This document shows positions 1 through 9,389 of a stretch of DNA of 64,000 nt, in pieces. The stretch is taken from assembly GCF_049844995.1 (NCBI RefSeq), contig NZ_JBNCMC010000006.1:62001-126000 (forward strand), in the 5' to 3' direction. Source of the DNA: Luteimicrobium sp049844995. Lineage in GTDB: Bacteria; Actinomycetota; Actinomycetes; Actinomycetales; Cellulomonadaceae. The position numbers and the translations under genes are program-made. Position 1 is the stretch's first letter. Each line of letters opens with the position of its first letter. The notes under the pieces were generated by a model. The model was not told the origin of the DNA. It did not search any database and saw nothing but the letters and a program-made list of their open reading frames with translations.

Positions 1-998
1 GCGAGCTCGACGTTGACGAGGTCGATGCCGCCGTCGGCGCCGGCCGCTCCGAGCTGGACGAGCAGCACGTCCCGGTAGAGCGACAGCAGGTCGGTCATCG
101 CGCGGTCCAGGACGTCGCGCTGCGCGCGGGTCGCGCGGCGCTTCTGCTCGTCCTCGAGGGCCTTGAGCTGCGAGCGCAGCGCCGGGGGCAGGGGTTTGCC
201 CTCCTCCGCGCCGAGCGCCCGGTAGAGGCGCGACTTCTCGTCGGCGTCGCGCTCCTCGGTGGCCGCCTTCGACTCGGCCTGCGCCACCTCGACGAGCTCG
301 CCGGCCGCCAGCACCGCGTCGGGCACGCCCCGGATGCGCCGGGCGAGGTCGAGGACCTCGCGCCGCCGGGCCCGCGCGTCGGGGTCGCGCGCGAGGCGCC
401 GGGCCAGCCCGATGTGCGACTGGGAGGCGTGCGCGACGGCGTCCGCGAGCGCTGGCTCGACGCCGTCGCGCTCGACGAGCAGCCGCGCCACCGCGTCGAC
501 CGGCGGGACCCGCAGCACCACGGAGCGCGAGCGCGACCGGATCGTCACCAGCACGTCCTGCGGGCTGGGCGCGCACAGCACCCACACGGTGCGGGGTGGC
601 GGCTCCTCGATGGCCTTGAGCAGGACGTTCCCGGACGTCTCGTTGAGACGGTCCGCGTCCTCGATCACGATCACGCGCCACCGCCCGCCCGACGGCGACC
701 GCTGCGCGAGCTGGACGAGCGGCTCGACGTCCTGGCGGCGCAGGATCGACGCCTCGGTCGCGACGACCTCGACGTCCGCGTGGGTGCCGGCCAGCGCCGT
801 CGTGCACTCGTGGCACTCGCCGCACCCGCCGCGCGGGCACAGCAGCGCCGCGGCGAAGGCGCGGGCGGCGTTGGACCGCCCGGACCCCGGCGGACCGGTG
901 AGCAGCCACGCGTGGGTCATCGCGCTCGGGTCCGCGACCGCGCCCCGCAGGACGGCGACGGCCGCCTCCTGCCCGACGAGGTCGTCCCAGACGCTCAC
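1..998 (-). CDS. holB: DNA polymerase III subunit delta-prime, 3' end cut by window edge
   Basis: Clamp-loader subunit of the replicative polymerase, cytoplasmic. Reading from GTG at 998 the protein begins VSVWDDLVGQEAAVAVLRGA, followed by a P-loop-like GPPGSGRS with Arg in place of the usual Lys, as is common in non-hydrolysing delta-prime subunits. Next comes a zinc-module Cys cluster (CPRGGCGECHEC), then VIVIEDADRLNETSGNVLLK and an SRS-type segment (TIRSRSRSV) of the AAA+ clamp-loader fold. 332 codons are visible without a stop, so the C-terminal collar is truncated at position 1. The start GTG overlaps the tmk stop in a GTGA motif (995-998), so the two genes are translationally coupled. 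The tmk-holB pair is standard in Actinobacteria. Confidence 0.93.
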   Translation of the reverse strand, partial: MSVWDDLVGQEAAVAVLRGAVADPSAMTHAWLLTGPPGSGRSNAARAFAAALLCPRGGCGECHECTTALAGTHADVEVVATEASILRRQDVEPLVQLAQRSPSGGRWRVIVIEDADRLNETSGNVLLKAIEEPPPRTVWVLCAPSPQDVLVTIRSRSRSVVLRVPPVDAVARLLVERDGVEPALADAVAHASQSHIGLARRLARDPDARARRREVLDLARRIRGVPDAVLAAGELVEVAQAESKAATEERDADEKSRLYRALGAEEGKPLPPALRSQLKALEDEQKRRATRAQRDVLDRAMTDLLSLYRDVLLVQLGAAGADGGIDLVNVEL

Positions 999-1666
999 GC
1001 TCGCGCCTCCGCGGCCCCCGGCGTGGGCGCCCCCAGGCCGAGGCGGGCGGCGACGTCGACGCGCACCTGAGCCTGGACGTCGTCGACGGCGCCCGCCGCG
1101 TCCACGACGACCCACCGGTGGGGCTCGCTCGCGGCCCGGTCGAGGAACGCCTCGCGGACGCGGGCGGCAAACTCGGCGCCGACCGACTCGAGCCGGTCGG
1201 GCGCGCCCTTGCCCTCCACGGACGCCCGGCGCTCGGCGGCGAGCACCGGGTCGGCGTCGAGCAGGACCGTGACGGCCGGCATCAGCCCGCGGGTCGCCCA
1301 GAGCGAGATCCGCTCCACGTCGTCGGCGGCGAGCTCGCGTCCGGCGCCCTGGTAGGCGACGGACGAGTCGAGGTACCGGTCCGTCACGACCACGGCGCCT
1401 CGCTCGAGCGCCGGCCGCACGAGCGTCGCGACGTGGTGGGCGCGGTCCGCCGCGTACATGAGCGCCTCGGCGCGGGCGTCGACGTGGTCGCCGTGGAGGA
1501 CGGCGTCCCGCAGGACCTGGCCGAGCGCGGTCCCGCCCGGCTCCCGCGTAAGCACGACCTCGCGGCCCGTGACCTCGCCCAGCCACACGCCGAGGAGGCG
1601 CGCCTGCGTCGACTTGCCGACGCCGTCGCCGCCCTCGAAGGAGATGAAGATGCCCGGCTCGTCCAC
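995..1666 (-). CDS. tmk: dTMP kinase (thymidylate kinase)
   Basis: Phosphorylates dTMP to dTDP with ATP in dTTP synthesis. From GTG 1666 the protein is 223 aa, normal for the family. It has FEGGDGVGKST as P-loop (about residues 11-20), LTREPGGTALG (the family's DRX/EPGG region), TDRYLDSSVAYQGAGR as the dTMP-binding motif and a C-terminal ADP-binding part. In-frame GTGs exist at 1675, 1690, 1696 and 1708; the last overlaps the stop of the upstream dehydrogenase. I prefer 1666 because a TAGGGT hexamer ends exactly 7 nt before it, the leaderless geometry seen at many genes here, and because family members begin just before the P-loop strand. The gene is followed by holB with a 4-nt overlap. Confidence 0.93.
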   Translation of the reverse strand: MDEPGIFISFEGGDGVGKSTQARLLGVWLGEVTGREVVLTREPGGTALGQVLRDAVLHGDHVDARAEALMYAADRAHHVATLVRPALERGAVVVTDRYLDSSVAYQGAGRELAADDVERISLWATRGLMPAVTVLLDADPVLAAERRASVEGKGAPDRLESVGAEFAARVREAFLDRAASEPHRWVVVDAAGAVDDVQAQVRVDVAARLGLGAPTPGAAEARA

Positions 1667-1673
1667 GGGCGCC

Positions 1674-1679
1674 ACCCTA
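1674..1679 (-). promoter_or_regulatory. -10 element, leaderless promoter of tmk
   Basis: TAGGGT on the minus strand, 7 nt before GTG 1666. The geometry predicts transcription starting at or next to the start codon. No clear -35 is visible. Confidence 0.5.
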
Positions 1680-1704
1680 TCGGGGGCCACCGTCACCCGC
1701 GGCG

Positions 1705-2757
1705 TCACTCCCCCGGGTAGACGACGCCGACCTGCCGGCGGACCTCGTCGAGCGTCCGCATGACGTCGAGCGTGGCCTGCCAGGGCATGCGCTCGCTCTC
1801 GAGGAGCCCGGCGTCGAGGCAGCGGGCGACCTCGGCGGCCTGGTACTGCTTGCCCTCGCCGCGGAAGCCGTCGTACCGCCGCTCCGTGCCGTCGGCCCGC
1901 ACGACCGTGAAGCCGCCGCCGCCGAACGTCCACGGGTCCGCGGCCACGTACCCCTCCGTCCCGGCGATGCGGACCGTCTGGGGCGTGTGCACCCACAGCG
2001 ACGACTGCACGGACGCGAACCGGCCGTCCCCGAAGTCGAGCGCCACGACGCTCTGCCCGTCGACCCCGGTGTCGGTGAGCGAGCCGACCGCCTCCACGCG
2101 GTCGGGCGACCCGAGGACGTCGTGCGCGAACGAGACCGGGTACACGCCGACGTCGAGCAGCGCCCCACCCGCCAGGTGCGGGTTGTACAGGCGGTGCTCC
2201 GGGTCGTGCGGGAACGCGTAGCCGTAGTCGCCGAGGACGGTGCGGACGTCGCCGATCTCCCCCGCGTCGATCGCCCGGTGGATCGCAGCGACGTGCGGGA
2301 GGAACCGCGTCCACATCGCCTCCATGACGAACAGCCCGGCCGCGCGGGCGGCGTCGAACACGTCGCAGGCCTCGCTGTGCGACCGCGTGAACGCCTTCTC
2401 GACGAGCACCGGCTTGCCCGCGGCGAGCGCGAGCAGCGCGTGCTCGCGGTGGTGGGAGTGCGGCGTCCCGACGTAGACGACGTCGACGTGCTCGTCCTCG
2501 ACGAGGTCCTCGTAGCTGCCGTGGGCGCGGCCGGCGTCGTGCGCGGAGGCGAACGCCTCGGCCTTGCGCCGGTCACGCGAGCCGACGGCGGTGACCGTCC
2601 CGTTCGTGAAGCGGCGGACCGCCTCCGCGAACGACCCCGAGATGCCGCCCGCCCCGAGGATCCCCCACCGCACGGGCGGCGCCGTCCGGGGATCGGGGAC
2701 CAGCCCGGCCGCGGCCGCGGCTTCCTGCGCGGCCAGGACGACGTCGTCGGTGCTCAT
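1705..2757 (-). CDS. Gfo/Idh/MocA family oxidoreductase
   Basis: NAD(P)-dependent dehydrogenase of sugar-like substrates, 350 aa, cytoplasmic. The N-terminal Rossmann fold shows VRWGILGAGGISGSFAEAV (GxGxxG-type loop) at about residues 29-46. It is followed by VDVVYVGTPHSHHREHALLAL and VLVEKAFTRS, the family's EKP-type motif with A in place of P. The C-terminal half has GGALLDVGVYPVSFAHDVLG, matching the GG-x-xxD-x-G-x-Yxx substrate-domain motif. The substrate cannot be told from sequence. The start ATG 2757 is set by TAGCCT located 6 nt upstream. The gene lies between the LAxTG surface protein and tmk on the same strand, with no obvious pathway link to either. Confidence 0.9.
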   Translation of the reverse strand: MSTDDVVLAAQEAAAAAGLVPDPRTAPPVRWGILGAGGISGSFAEAVRRFTNGTVTAVGSRDRRKAEAFASAHDAGRAHGSYEDLVEDEHVDVVYVGTPHSHHREHALLALAAGKPVLVEKAFTRSHSEACDVFDAARAAGLFVMEAMWTRFLPHVAAIHRAIDAGEIGDVRTVLGDYGYAFPHDPEHRLYNPHLAGGALLDVGVYPVSFAHDVLGSPDRVEAVGSLTDTGVDGQSVVALDFGDGRFASVQSSLWVHTPQTVRIAGTEGYVAADPWTFGGGGFTVVRADGTERRYDGFRGEGKQYQAAEVARCLDAGLLESERMPWQATLDVMRTLDEVRRQVGVVYPGE

Positions 2758-2763
2758 CCCCCC

Positions 2764-2769
2764 AGGCTA
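2764..2769 (-). promoter_or_regulatory. -10 element of the Gfo/Idh gene
   Basis: TAGCCT on the minus strand, 6 nt before ATG 2757. The spacer is six G residues, which could also act as a weak Shine-Dalgarno sequence if a leader exists. Confidence 0.45.
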
Positions 2770-2783
2770 GACGCCGACGGCGC

Positions 2784-4361
2784 TCACCGGCTGGTCGCAC
2801 GGCGGAGCGCCAGGGCGGCGAGCCCCGTGAGGATCAGCAGCGCGCCGAGCGCGAGGGGCGCGCCGACGGAGGCGCCCGTGGCCGCGAGGCCCGACGGTGG
2901 TCCTCCCGCCGCGGGTGCCGCCCCCGGCACGACCGCCGACGTGCCGTCCGAGGCCGGGCCCCGGTCGGACGTCGTCGTCGGGGTGGGCCCGGGCGTGGAC
3001 GTGGCTGCAGCGCCCGCGCCGGGGGTCGGCGTCGGCGAGTCCGTCGGCGAGTCCGTCGGCGTCTCCGTCGGCGTCTCCGTCGGCGTCTCGGTGGGAGTCT
3101 CCGTCGGCGTCCCCGTCGGCGTCCCGGCCGCCGTGGCGGTGACCTCGGCCGCCACGCCGCCGCTGCACCCGACCTCGACGGTCTGCTCCGCGGGCTCGAG
3201 CGTGACGGCGTCGCCGCCCACGACCGTCACCGTCACGGCGCCGGGCTCGAGGCCGGCGACGGTGTAGCTGCCGTCGTCGGCCGTGGTCGTCGTGCGCACG
3301 TCGCCGTCGGACGTGGTGACCCGGACCTCGAGCCCTCCGACCGCGTCGCCCGTCACCGTGCCGGTCAGCTCCACTAGCGGCACGGCGCGCAGCTCGACCC
3401 CGCTCACGTCCGAGCCGTCCAGCGCCACGGGCAGCGAGCCGACCGCCCACCCGTCCGGCGCGACCGGGCGCAGCACGGTCCCCGGCGCAGCGACGGCGGG
3501 TCCCAGCGCGAAGGCGCCCGAGCCGTCGGTCACGCCGGACGCGAGCCTGGCGCCGTCGGCGGCGAGATCGATCACCGTGCCGGTCGGCGGGGGGCCGCAG
3601 GGCCCGGTCACGACGCCGGACACCCGCGACGCGAGCGACGCGAACCAGGTCTGGTAGGTCGGCAGGCCGGCCCTCCACGCGGCGCGGACCGTGAGCGTGC
3701 GCACCGGCACGGTCGGCACGAACCAGGCCGACGCGCCGGTGGTGTCGCAGGTCGTGGGGCAGCCGTCGTAGGCCAGCGCGATGTCGTCGTCACCCACGGT
3801 CGCGGTGGGTACGGGTAGCTCCGTGACGCCCGAGCAGGCGCTCGAGCGAGGGCTCGCGTCGCAGTAGTTCCAGGTCGACCGCAGCCCCAGCTCGGCGGGC
3901 GTCAGCGGCTGGCCCTGTGCCCCGGTCGCCGAGACCGTGAGGGCCTCGGCGTCGATGTCGCCGAAGTTGACGCCCCACGTGCCCGCGGGCGTGGGGGCGG
4001 AGAACGAGTACGTGGTCACGGAGTCGCCGCCGACGTCGTTCCTCGCCGGCCCCAGGTTGAGGTACGGACGGCCCTGGCTCGCGCCGAAGAGCGCGCCGAA
4101 CTGCGTGCTCGGGGGCAGCCACGTGCTCGCCCCCGTGGGGCTCGACAGGGTGCTCGACGTGGAGGTGAACGTCGCGACGGGCAGGCCGGGCGCGAGGGTC
4201 ACGGTCCCCGTGCGTGCGCCGGGCGTGCCGCTCGTCGTGAACACGGCGTACCCGTCCGAGGGACCGGCACCGGCAGGGGCCGCGAGCGCTACACCGAGCG
4301 CGGCGGCGAGGAGCACGACCCACGCCGCCACGACCGACCCGACCACCGGACGGCGGCGCAC
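2784..4361 (-). CDS. Sortase-anchored surface protein with carboxypeptidase-regulatory-like repeats
   Basis: 525-aa exported protein. An N-terminal signal peptide runs through VVAAWVVLLAAALGVALAAPAGA. A Cys-containing ectodomain follows (about residues 40-240; pairs such as YCDASPRSSAC and CPTTC). Then come SpaA/CarboxypepD_reg-like beta-sandwich segments (GSGAFALGPAV, DDGSYTVAGLEPGAVTVTV), a Thr-Pro stalk of TPTE/SPTD repeats (about residues 412-443), and a C-terminal LAATG sorting signal with hydrophobic helix and basic tail RRATSR. LAxTG is the class E sortase signal common in high-GC Actinobacteria; the sortase itself is not in this window. Start GTG 4361 is supported by TAGCCT 6 nt upstream. 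No enzymatic domain is recognised. Confidence 0.85.
   Translation of the reverse strand: MRRRPVVGSVVAAWVVLLAAALGVALAAPAGAGPSDGYAVFTTSGTPGARTGTVTLAPGLPVATFTSTSSTLSSPTGASTWLPPSTQFGALFGASQGRPYLNLGPARNDVGGDSVTTYSFSAPTPAGTWGVNFGDIDAEALTVSATGAQGQPLTPAELGLRSTWNYCDASPRSSACSGVTELPVPTATVGDDDIALAYDGCPTTCDTTGASAWFVPTVPVRTLTVRAAWRAGLPTYQTWFASLASRVSGVVTGPCGPPPTGTVIDLAADGARLASGVTDGSGAFALGPAVAAPGTVLRPVAPDGWAVGSLPVALDGSDVSGVELRAVPLVELTGTVTGDAVGGLEVRVTTSDGDVRTTTTADDGSYTVAGLEPGAVTVTVVGGDAVTLEPAEQTVEVGCSGGVAAEVTATAAGTPTGTPTETPTETPTETPTETPTDSPTDSPTPTPGAGAAATSTPGPTPTTTSDRGPASDGTSAVVPGAAPAAGGPPSGLAATGASVGAPLALGALLILTGLAALALRRATSR
3031..3126. repeat. 12-bp coding minisatellite, 8 units
   Basis: Eight consecutive 12-bp units of the form GTCGGCGWSTCC (plus strand), with one diverged unit at 3091-3102. 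They encode the TPTE/SPTD stalk of the surface protein. The multiple-of-three period keeps the frame under copy-number change, so the stalk length may vary between strains. Confidence 0.9.
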
Positions 4362-4367
4362 CCGGCC

Positions 4368-4373
4368 AGGCTA
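4368..4373 (-). promoter_or_regulatory. -10 element of the surface protein gene
   Basis: TAGCCT on the minus strand, 6 nt before GTG 4361; leaderless geometry. Confidence 0.45.
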
Positions 4374-4402
4374 CGTCGGGCCGCCGCTCCGCGCCCGCGC
4401 GG

Positions 4403-7129
4403 CTACTTCGCCTTGGCGGTCGACCTCGTGGCCGTCCGACGCGCCGGCTTCTTGGCCGGCCCCTTCGCCCGCTTCTCCGCGAGCAGCTCCTGCGCCCGCT
4501 CGGGGGTGATGGCCTCGACGGCGTCGTCCTTGCGGAGCGTCGCGTTGGTCGTGCCGTCGGTGACGTACGGGCCGAAGCGACCGTCCTTGACGACGATCGG
4601 CTTGCCGGACACGGGGTCGTCGCCGAGCTCGCGCAGGGGCGGGGTTGCGGTGGCGCCGCGGCCGCGCTTGGGCTGCGCGTAGATGGCGAGGGCCTCGTCG
4701 AGGGTGACCGTGAAGATGGCCTCCTCGCTGGGCAGGGTCCGCGAGTCGGTGCCCTTCTTGAGGTACGGCCCGTAGCGGCCGTTCTGCGCGGTGATCTCGG
4801 CGCCCGTCTCGGGGTCGGTGCCGACGACGCGCGGCAGGGACAGCAGGGCGAGCGCCTCGTCGAGGGTGATGGTGCCGAGGTCCTGGGACTTGAGCAGCGA
4901 GCCGGTGCGCGGCTTGGGCAGCGCGGCCTTGGCCTTCTTGAGCGCGGCGGCGGACAGGCCCGGGTCGAAGGTGGGCTGAGGCAGCACCTCGGTGACGTAC
5001 GGCCCGTAGCGGCCGGCCTTCGCGATGATCGTGTGGCCCGTGGCGGGATCGACGCCGACCTCGCGCCCGTCGTCGGCGCCGGCGGCGAGGAGCTCGCGGG
5101 CCTTGTCGACCGTCAGCTCGTCGGGCGCGACGTCGTCGGGGATGGACGCACGGGGCGGGGTCTCGCCCTCCTTGACCTCGGCGCCGTTGTCCTCGACGTA
5201 GGGCCCGTAGCGGCCGATCCGGACCTGGAGGCCCTCACCGATGTCGATCGAGTTGATGCCGCGCGCGTCGATGTCGCCCAGGTTGTCGACGAGCTCCTTG
5301 AGACCGGCGTCCTTCGCGGACTCGCCGCCGAAGTAGAACTCGGTGAGCCACGCCACGCGGTCCCGCTGGCCGGCGGCGATCTGGTCGAGGTCCTCCTCCA
5401 TCGCGGCGGTGAACCGGTAGTCGATCAGCTCGCCGAAGTGCTCCTCGAGCAGGCGGACGACGGCGAACGCGATCCAGCTCGGCACGAGGGCTTGGCCGCG
5501 GGTGGTGATGTAGCCGCGGTCCTGGATGGTGGAGATGGTCGACGCGTACGTGGAGGGCCTGCCGATGCCGAGCTCCTCGAGCTTCTTCACGAGGCTGGCC
5601 TCGGTGTAGCGCGCGGGGGCGGACGTGCTGTGGCCGGCGGCCTCCAGGTCGCTCCCCGTGAGCGCGTCGCCCTCGGCGACACGCGGGAGCCGCGCCTCGC
5701 TCTTCGAGCCCTCGGCACCCGCCTCGGTCTCGTCGGTGCCCTCCTCGTAGGCGGCGAGGAACCCGCGGAAGGTGATGACGGTGCCCGACGCCGCGAACAC
5801 GGCGTCCGTCCCGGCGTGCGGCCCGGCGCCGGTCACGGTGCCAGCGACGCGCAGCGACGCCGTCGAGCCCTTCGCGTCGGCCATCTGCGACGCGACCGTG
5901 CGCTTCCAGACCAGCTCGTAGAGCCGGAACTCGTCACCCCGGAGCTCGGACGCGACCTGCGCGGGCGTGCGGAAGGAGTCGCCCGCGGGGCGGATGGCCT
6001 CGTGCGCCTCTTGCGCGCCCTTGGACTTCGACACGTACGACCGCGGCGACGCGGGCACGTACTCGGGCCCGTACAGCTCGGCGGCCTGGCGACGGGCGGC
6101 GTCGGTGGCCTCGGCGGACAGCGCCGGCGAGTCCGTACGCATGTAGGTGATGTAGCCGTTCTCGTACAGCGACTGCGCGACGCGCATGGTCTGCCGCGAC
6201 GACCACCGGAGCTTGCGCCCCGCCTCCTGCTGGAGCGTGGACGTCGTGAACGGCGCGGTCGGACGGCGCGTGTACGGCTTGGTCTCGAGGGACCGGACGG
6301 CGAACGGGGCGCTGTCGAGCCCGGCGACGAGCGCGTCGGCGGCGGGCTCGTCGAGCGTGACGACGCGGTCGCGCGCGGCCGCGGCGGTGAGCTGCCCGCG
6401 GTCGTCGAAGTCGCGGCCGGTGGCGACGCGCGACTCGCCCAGCTGCACGAGGCGGGCGGTGAACCGCTGCCCAGCGTCCGGGCCGTCGTCGGGCGCGAAG
6501 GCCCCGGTGAGGTCCCAGTAGGCGGCGGGGACGAACGCCATGCGCTCGCGCTCGCGCTCGACGACGAGGCGCGTCGCGACGGACTGGACGCGCCCGGCGG
6601 ACAGCCCCTGGCGGACCTTGCGCCACAGGACGGGCGAGACCTCGTAGCCGTAGAGGCGGTCGAGGATCCGGCGGGTCTCCTGGGCGTCGACCAGGTTCTC
6701 GTCGAGGTCGCGGGTCGTGTCGAGCGCGCGGCGGATCGCCTCAGGGGTGATCTCGTGGAACACCATGCGGTGCACCGGCACCTTGGGCTTGAGCTCCTCG
6801 AGCAGGTGCCAGGCGATGGCCTCGCCCTCGCGGTCCTCGTCGGTCGCGAGGTAGAGCTCGTCGGCCGACTTGAGCATCTTCTTGAGCTCGCTGACCTTCT
6901 TCTTCTTGTCCGGGTAGACCTCGTAGTACGGCTCGAACCCGTGCTCGACGTCGACCGCGAACTTCCCGAAGGGGCCCTTCTTCATGTCCGCCGGCATCTC
7001 GGACGGCTGCGGCAGGTCGCGGATGTGCCCGACGCTCGCCTCCACGTCGAAGCCCTCGCCGAGGTAGCCCGCGATCTTGCGGGCCTTCGTCGGCGACTCG
7101 ACGATCACGAGCTTGCGGGATCCGGGCAT
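4403..7129 (-). CDS. topA: DNA topoisomerase I (type IA)
   Basis: Relaxes negatively supercoiled DNA by transient single-strand cleavage; 908 aa. The N-terminal TOPRIM domain starts KLVIVESPTKARKIAGYLG and contains YLATDEDREGEAIAWHLLE (the DxDxxG-type metal site). The active-site Tyr is about residue 329 in ENGYITYMRTDS. The domain-III/IV motif RPSTYASTISTIQDRGYI follows. The C-terminus carries four GRYGPYV/GRFGPYV-type repeats (topoisomerase C-terminal repeat), then a Lys/Arg-rich tail ending TATRSTAKAK. No zinc-finger Cys clusters are present, as is usual for actinobacterial TopA. The ATG at 7129 is preceded by purine-rich GGAAGCAGGAAGC. The gene stands alone, with opposite ends close to unrelated genes. 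Confidence 0.98.
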   Translation of the reverse strand: MPGSRKLVIVESPTKARKIAGYLGEGFDVEASVGHIRDLPQPSEMPADMKKGPFGKFAVDVEHGFEPYYEVYPDKKKKVSELKKMLKSADELYLATDEDREGEAIAWHLLEELKPKVPVHRMVFHEITPEAIRRALDTTRDLDENLVDAQETRRILDRLYGYEVSPVLWRKVRQGLSAGRVQSVATRLVVERERERMAFVPAAYWDLTGAFAPDDGPDAGQRFTARLVQLGESRVATGRDFDDRGQLTAAAARDRVVTLDEPAADALVAGLDSAPFAVRSLETKPYTRRPTAPFTTSTLQQEAGRKLRWSSRQTMRVAQSLYENGYITYMRTDSPALSAEATDAARRQAAELYGPEYVPASPRSYVSKSKGAQEAHEAIRPAGDSFRTPAQVASELRGDEFRLYELVWKRTVASQMADAKGSTASLRVAGTVTGAGPHAGTDAVFAASGTVITFRGFLAAYEEGTDETEAGAEGSKSEARLPRVAEGDALTGSDLEAAGHSTSAPARYTEASLVKKLEELGIGRPSTYASTISTIQDRGYITTRGQALVPSWIAFAVVRLLEEHFGELIDYRFTAAMEEDLDQIAAGQRDRVAWLTEFYFGGESAKDAGLKELVDNLGDIDARGINSIDIGEGLQVRIGRYGPYVEDNGAEVKEGETPPRASIPDDVAPDELTVDKARELLAAGADDGREVGVDPATGHTIIAKAGRYGPYVTEVLPQPTFDPGLSAAALKKAKAALPKPRTGSLLKSQDLGTITLDEALALLSLPRVVGTDPETGAEITAQNGRYGPYLKKGTDSRTLPSEEAIFTVTLDEALAIYAQPKRGRGATATPPLRELGDDPVSGKPIVVKDGRFGPYVTDGTTNATLRKDDAVEAITPERAQELLAEKRAKGPAKKPARRTATRSTAKAK

Positions 7130-7169
7130 GCTTCCTGCTTCCGTTGAGTCCGGCGGACGACGCGTGAGA

Positions 7170-8249
7170 TCACGCGGCAGCGTGCCGGACCGGGGTGGGT
7201 ACCGCGGCCGCCGCCGGCACGGGGCGCGACGTCGTCGCGGTGAGCTGGCGCACGGCGAGCATCAGCGCGAAGACCAGCGAGGTCGCCGCGAGAACGCCGA
7301 ACGCGCCACCAATATACGCAGTCACCTCCGTGCTGCGCCGGACCGACCACAGCGCCCCGGCCATGGCGCGGACCGCCGCGTCGACGTCGTGCAGGGCGCC
7401 GAGCGCGACGGCTCCCGTGAGGCCTGCGGCCCCGACGAGGACGATCGCCGCGACGTACGAGCCGGGGCTCCGGCGCGGACGACCCTCCCGGTCGAGCCGC
7501 GGGACGTCGAGCGAGGACCGCGACGTGAACGCGCACACGAGGCCCGTCCAGGCGGAGACGACGAGGAGCCCCGCGACGACGTCGCTGGGCCGGTGCCACT
7601 GCCCGACGAGCGTCGAGACGCCGGTCGCCGCGGTGTACGCGGCGCCGAGCATCGCGACGAGCGGCCGAGCGCCGCGGGGGACGACGAGCAGGAGCGCCAC
7701 GGAGACCGACGCGGCGACGGTCGTGTGGCCGCTCGGCAGCGTGTTCGCGCCCGTCCAGCCCTCCGCGAGGTGCGGGCGGGTGAACACGTCCGCCTTGAGC
7801 ACCTGGGTGGTCAGGTTGGCCCCGCCCACGAGGACGGCGACCTGCAGGGCGAGCCACCACCGGCGCCGCAGGAGCGCGACGCCGATCGCGACGACGATCC
7901 CGAGCGCGACGAAGCTCACGGAGACGACGTCGAGCACGGGCTTGGCGAGCTGCCACAGGTGGCCCTGGCCGTACGTCGCGCCGCGGCGGGCGAGCTCGTC
8001 CACCCGCTGCCCCCGCGCGCTGTTCACGAACAGCTCCCACAGCACCCAGATCCCGGCGGACGACAGCACGGCGAGCGCGAGTGCGGTCGCGCGCCGCAGC
8101 CAGTCGGGCGCGGAGCCCACGGTCACCCAGGGCGCGGCCGCGCCGGCCGGTGCGAGCGGCTGCGACACCGGAGCCTGCGAGGCGGGCGCGGCCGACCCCG
8201 GGACGCCCGATCGGGCGGCCCGGTGGTCGGCGGAGGCCTGCATCGTCAT
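7170..8249 (-). CDS. PAP2-family membrane phosphatase
   Basis: 359-aa multi-pass membrane protein of the phosphatidic acid phosphatase type 2 superfamily. It would act on lipid phosphates such as undecaprenyl pyrophosphate or phosphatidyl phosphates. The three signature motifs appear in order: KADVFTRPH (motif 1), LPSGHTTVAAS (motif 2, catalytic His) and GQWHRPSDVVAG (motif 3, HxxxD). These are interleaved with hydrophobic helices such as VISVSFVALGIVVAIGVALL. The N-terminus is Ala/Pro rich and cytoplasmic-looking. ATG 8249 is chosen over GTG 8267 because TACGGT lies exactly 6 nt before it. A His-rich or regulatory domain is absent. The substrate is not predictable from sequence alone. Confidence 0.85.
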   Translation of the reverse strand: MTMQASADHRAARSGVPGSAAPASQAPVSQPLAPAGAAAPWVTVGSAPDWLRRATALALAVLSSAGIWVLWELFVNSARGQRVDELARRGATYGQGHLWQLAKPVLDVVSVSFVALGIVVAIGVALLRRRWWLALQVAVLVGGANLTTQVLKADVFTRPHLAEGWTGANTLPSGHTTVAASVSVALLLVVPRGARPLVAMLGAAYTAATGVSTLVGQWHRPSDVVAGLLVVSAWTGLVCAFTSRSSLDVPRLDREGRPRRSPGSYVAAIVLVGAAGLTGAVALGALHDVDAAVRAMAGALWSVRRSTEVTAYIGGAFGVLAATSLVFALMLAVRQLTATTSRPVPAAAAVPTPVRHAAA

Positions 8250-8255
8250 CCGATC

Positions 8256-8261
8256 ACCGTA
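8256..8261 (-). promoter_or_regulatory. -10 element of the PAP2 gene
   Basis: TACGGT on the minus strand, 6 nt before ATG 8249; leaderless geometry. Confidence 0.45.
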
Positions 8262-8297
8262 GGCCACGATCGTGTGGATCCTGGTGAGTTTCGGCCC

Positions 8298-9385
<1,088 letters not shown>

Positions 9386-9389
<4 letters not shown>

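Noticed and set aside
1667..1708. Earlier GTG starts for tmk (1708, 1696, 1690, 1675)
   Set aside because: GTG 1708 forms a tempting GTGA overlap, but TAGGGT at 1674-1679 fits GTG 1666 at 7 nt and family members begin just before the P-loop.
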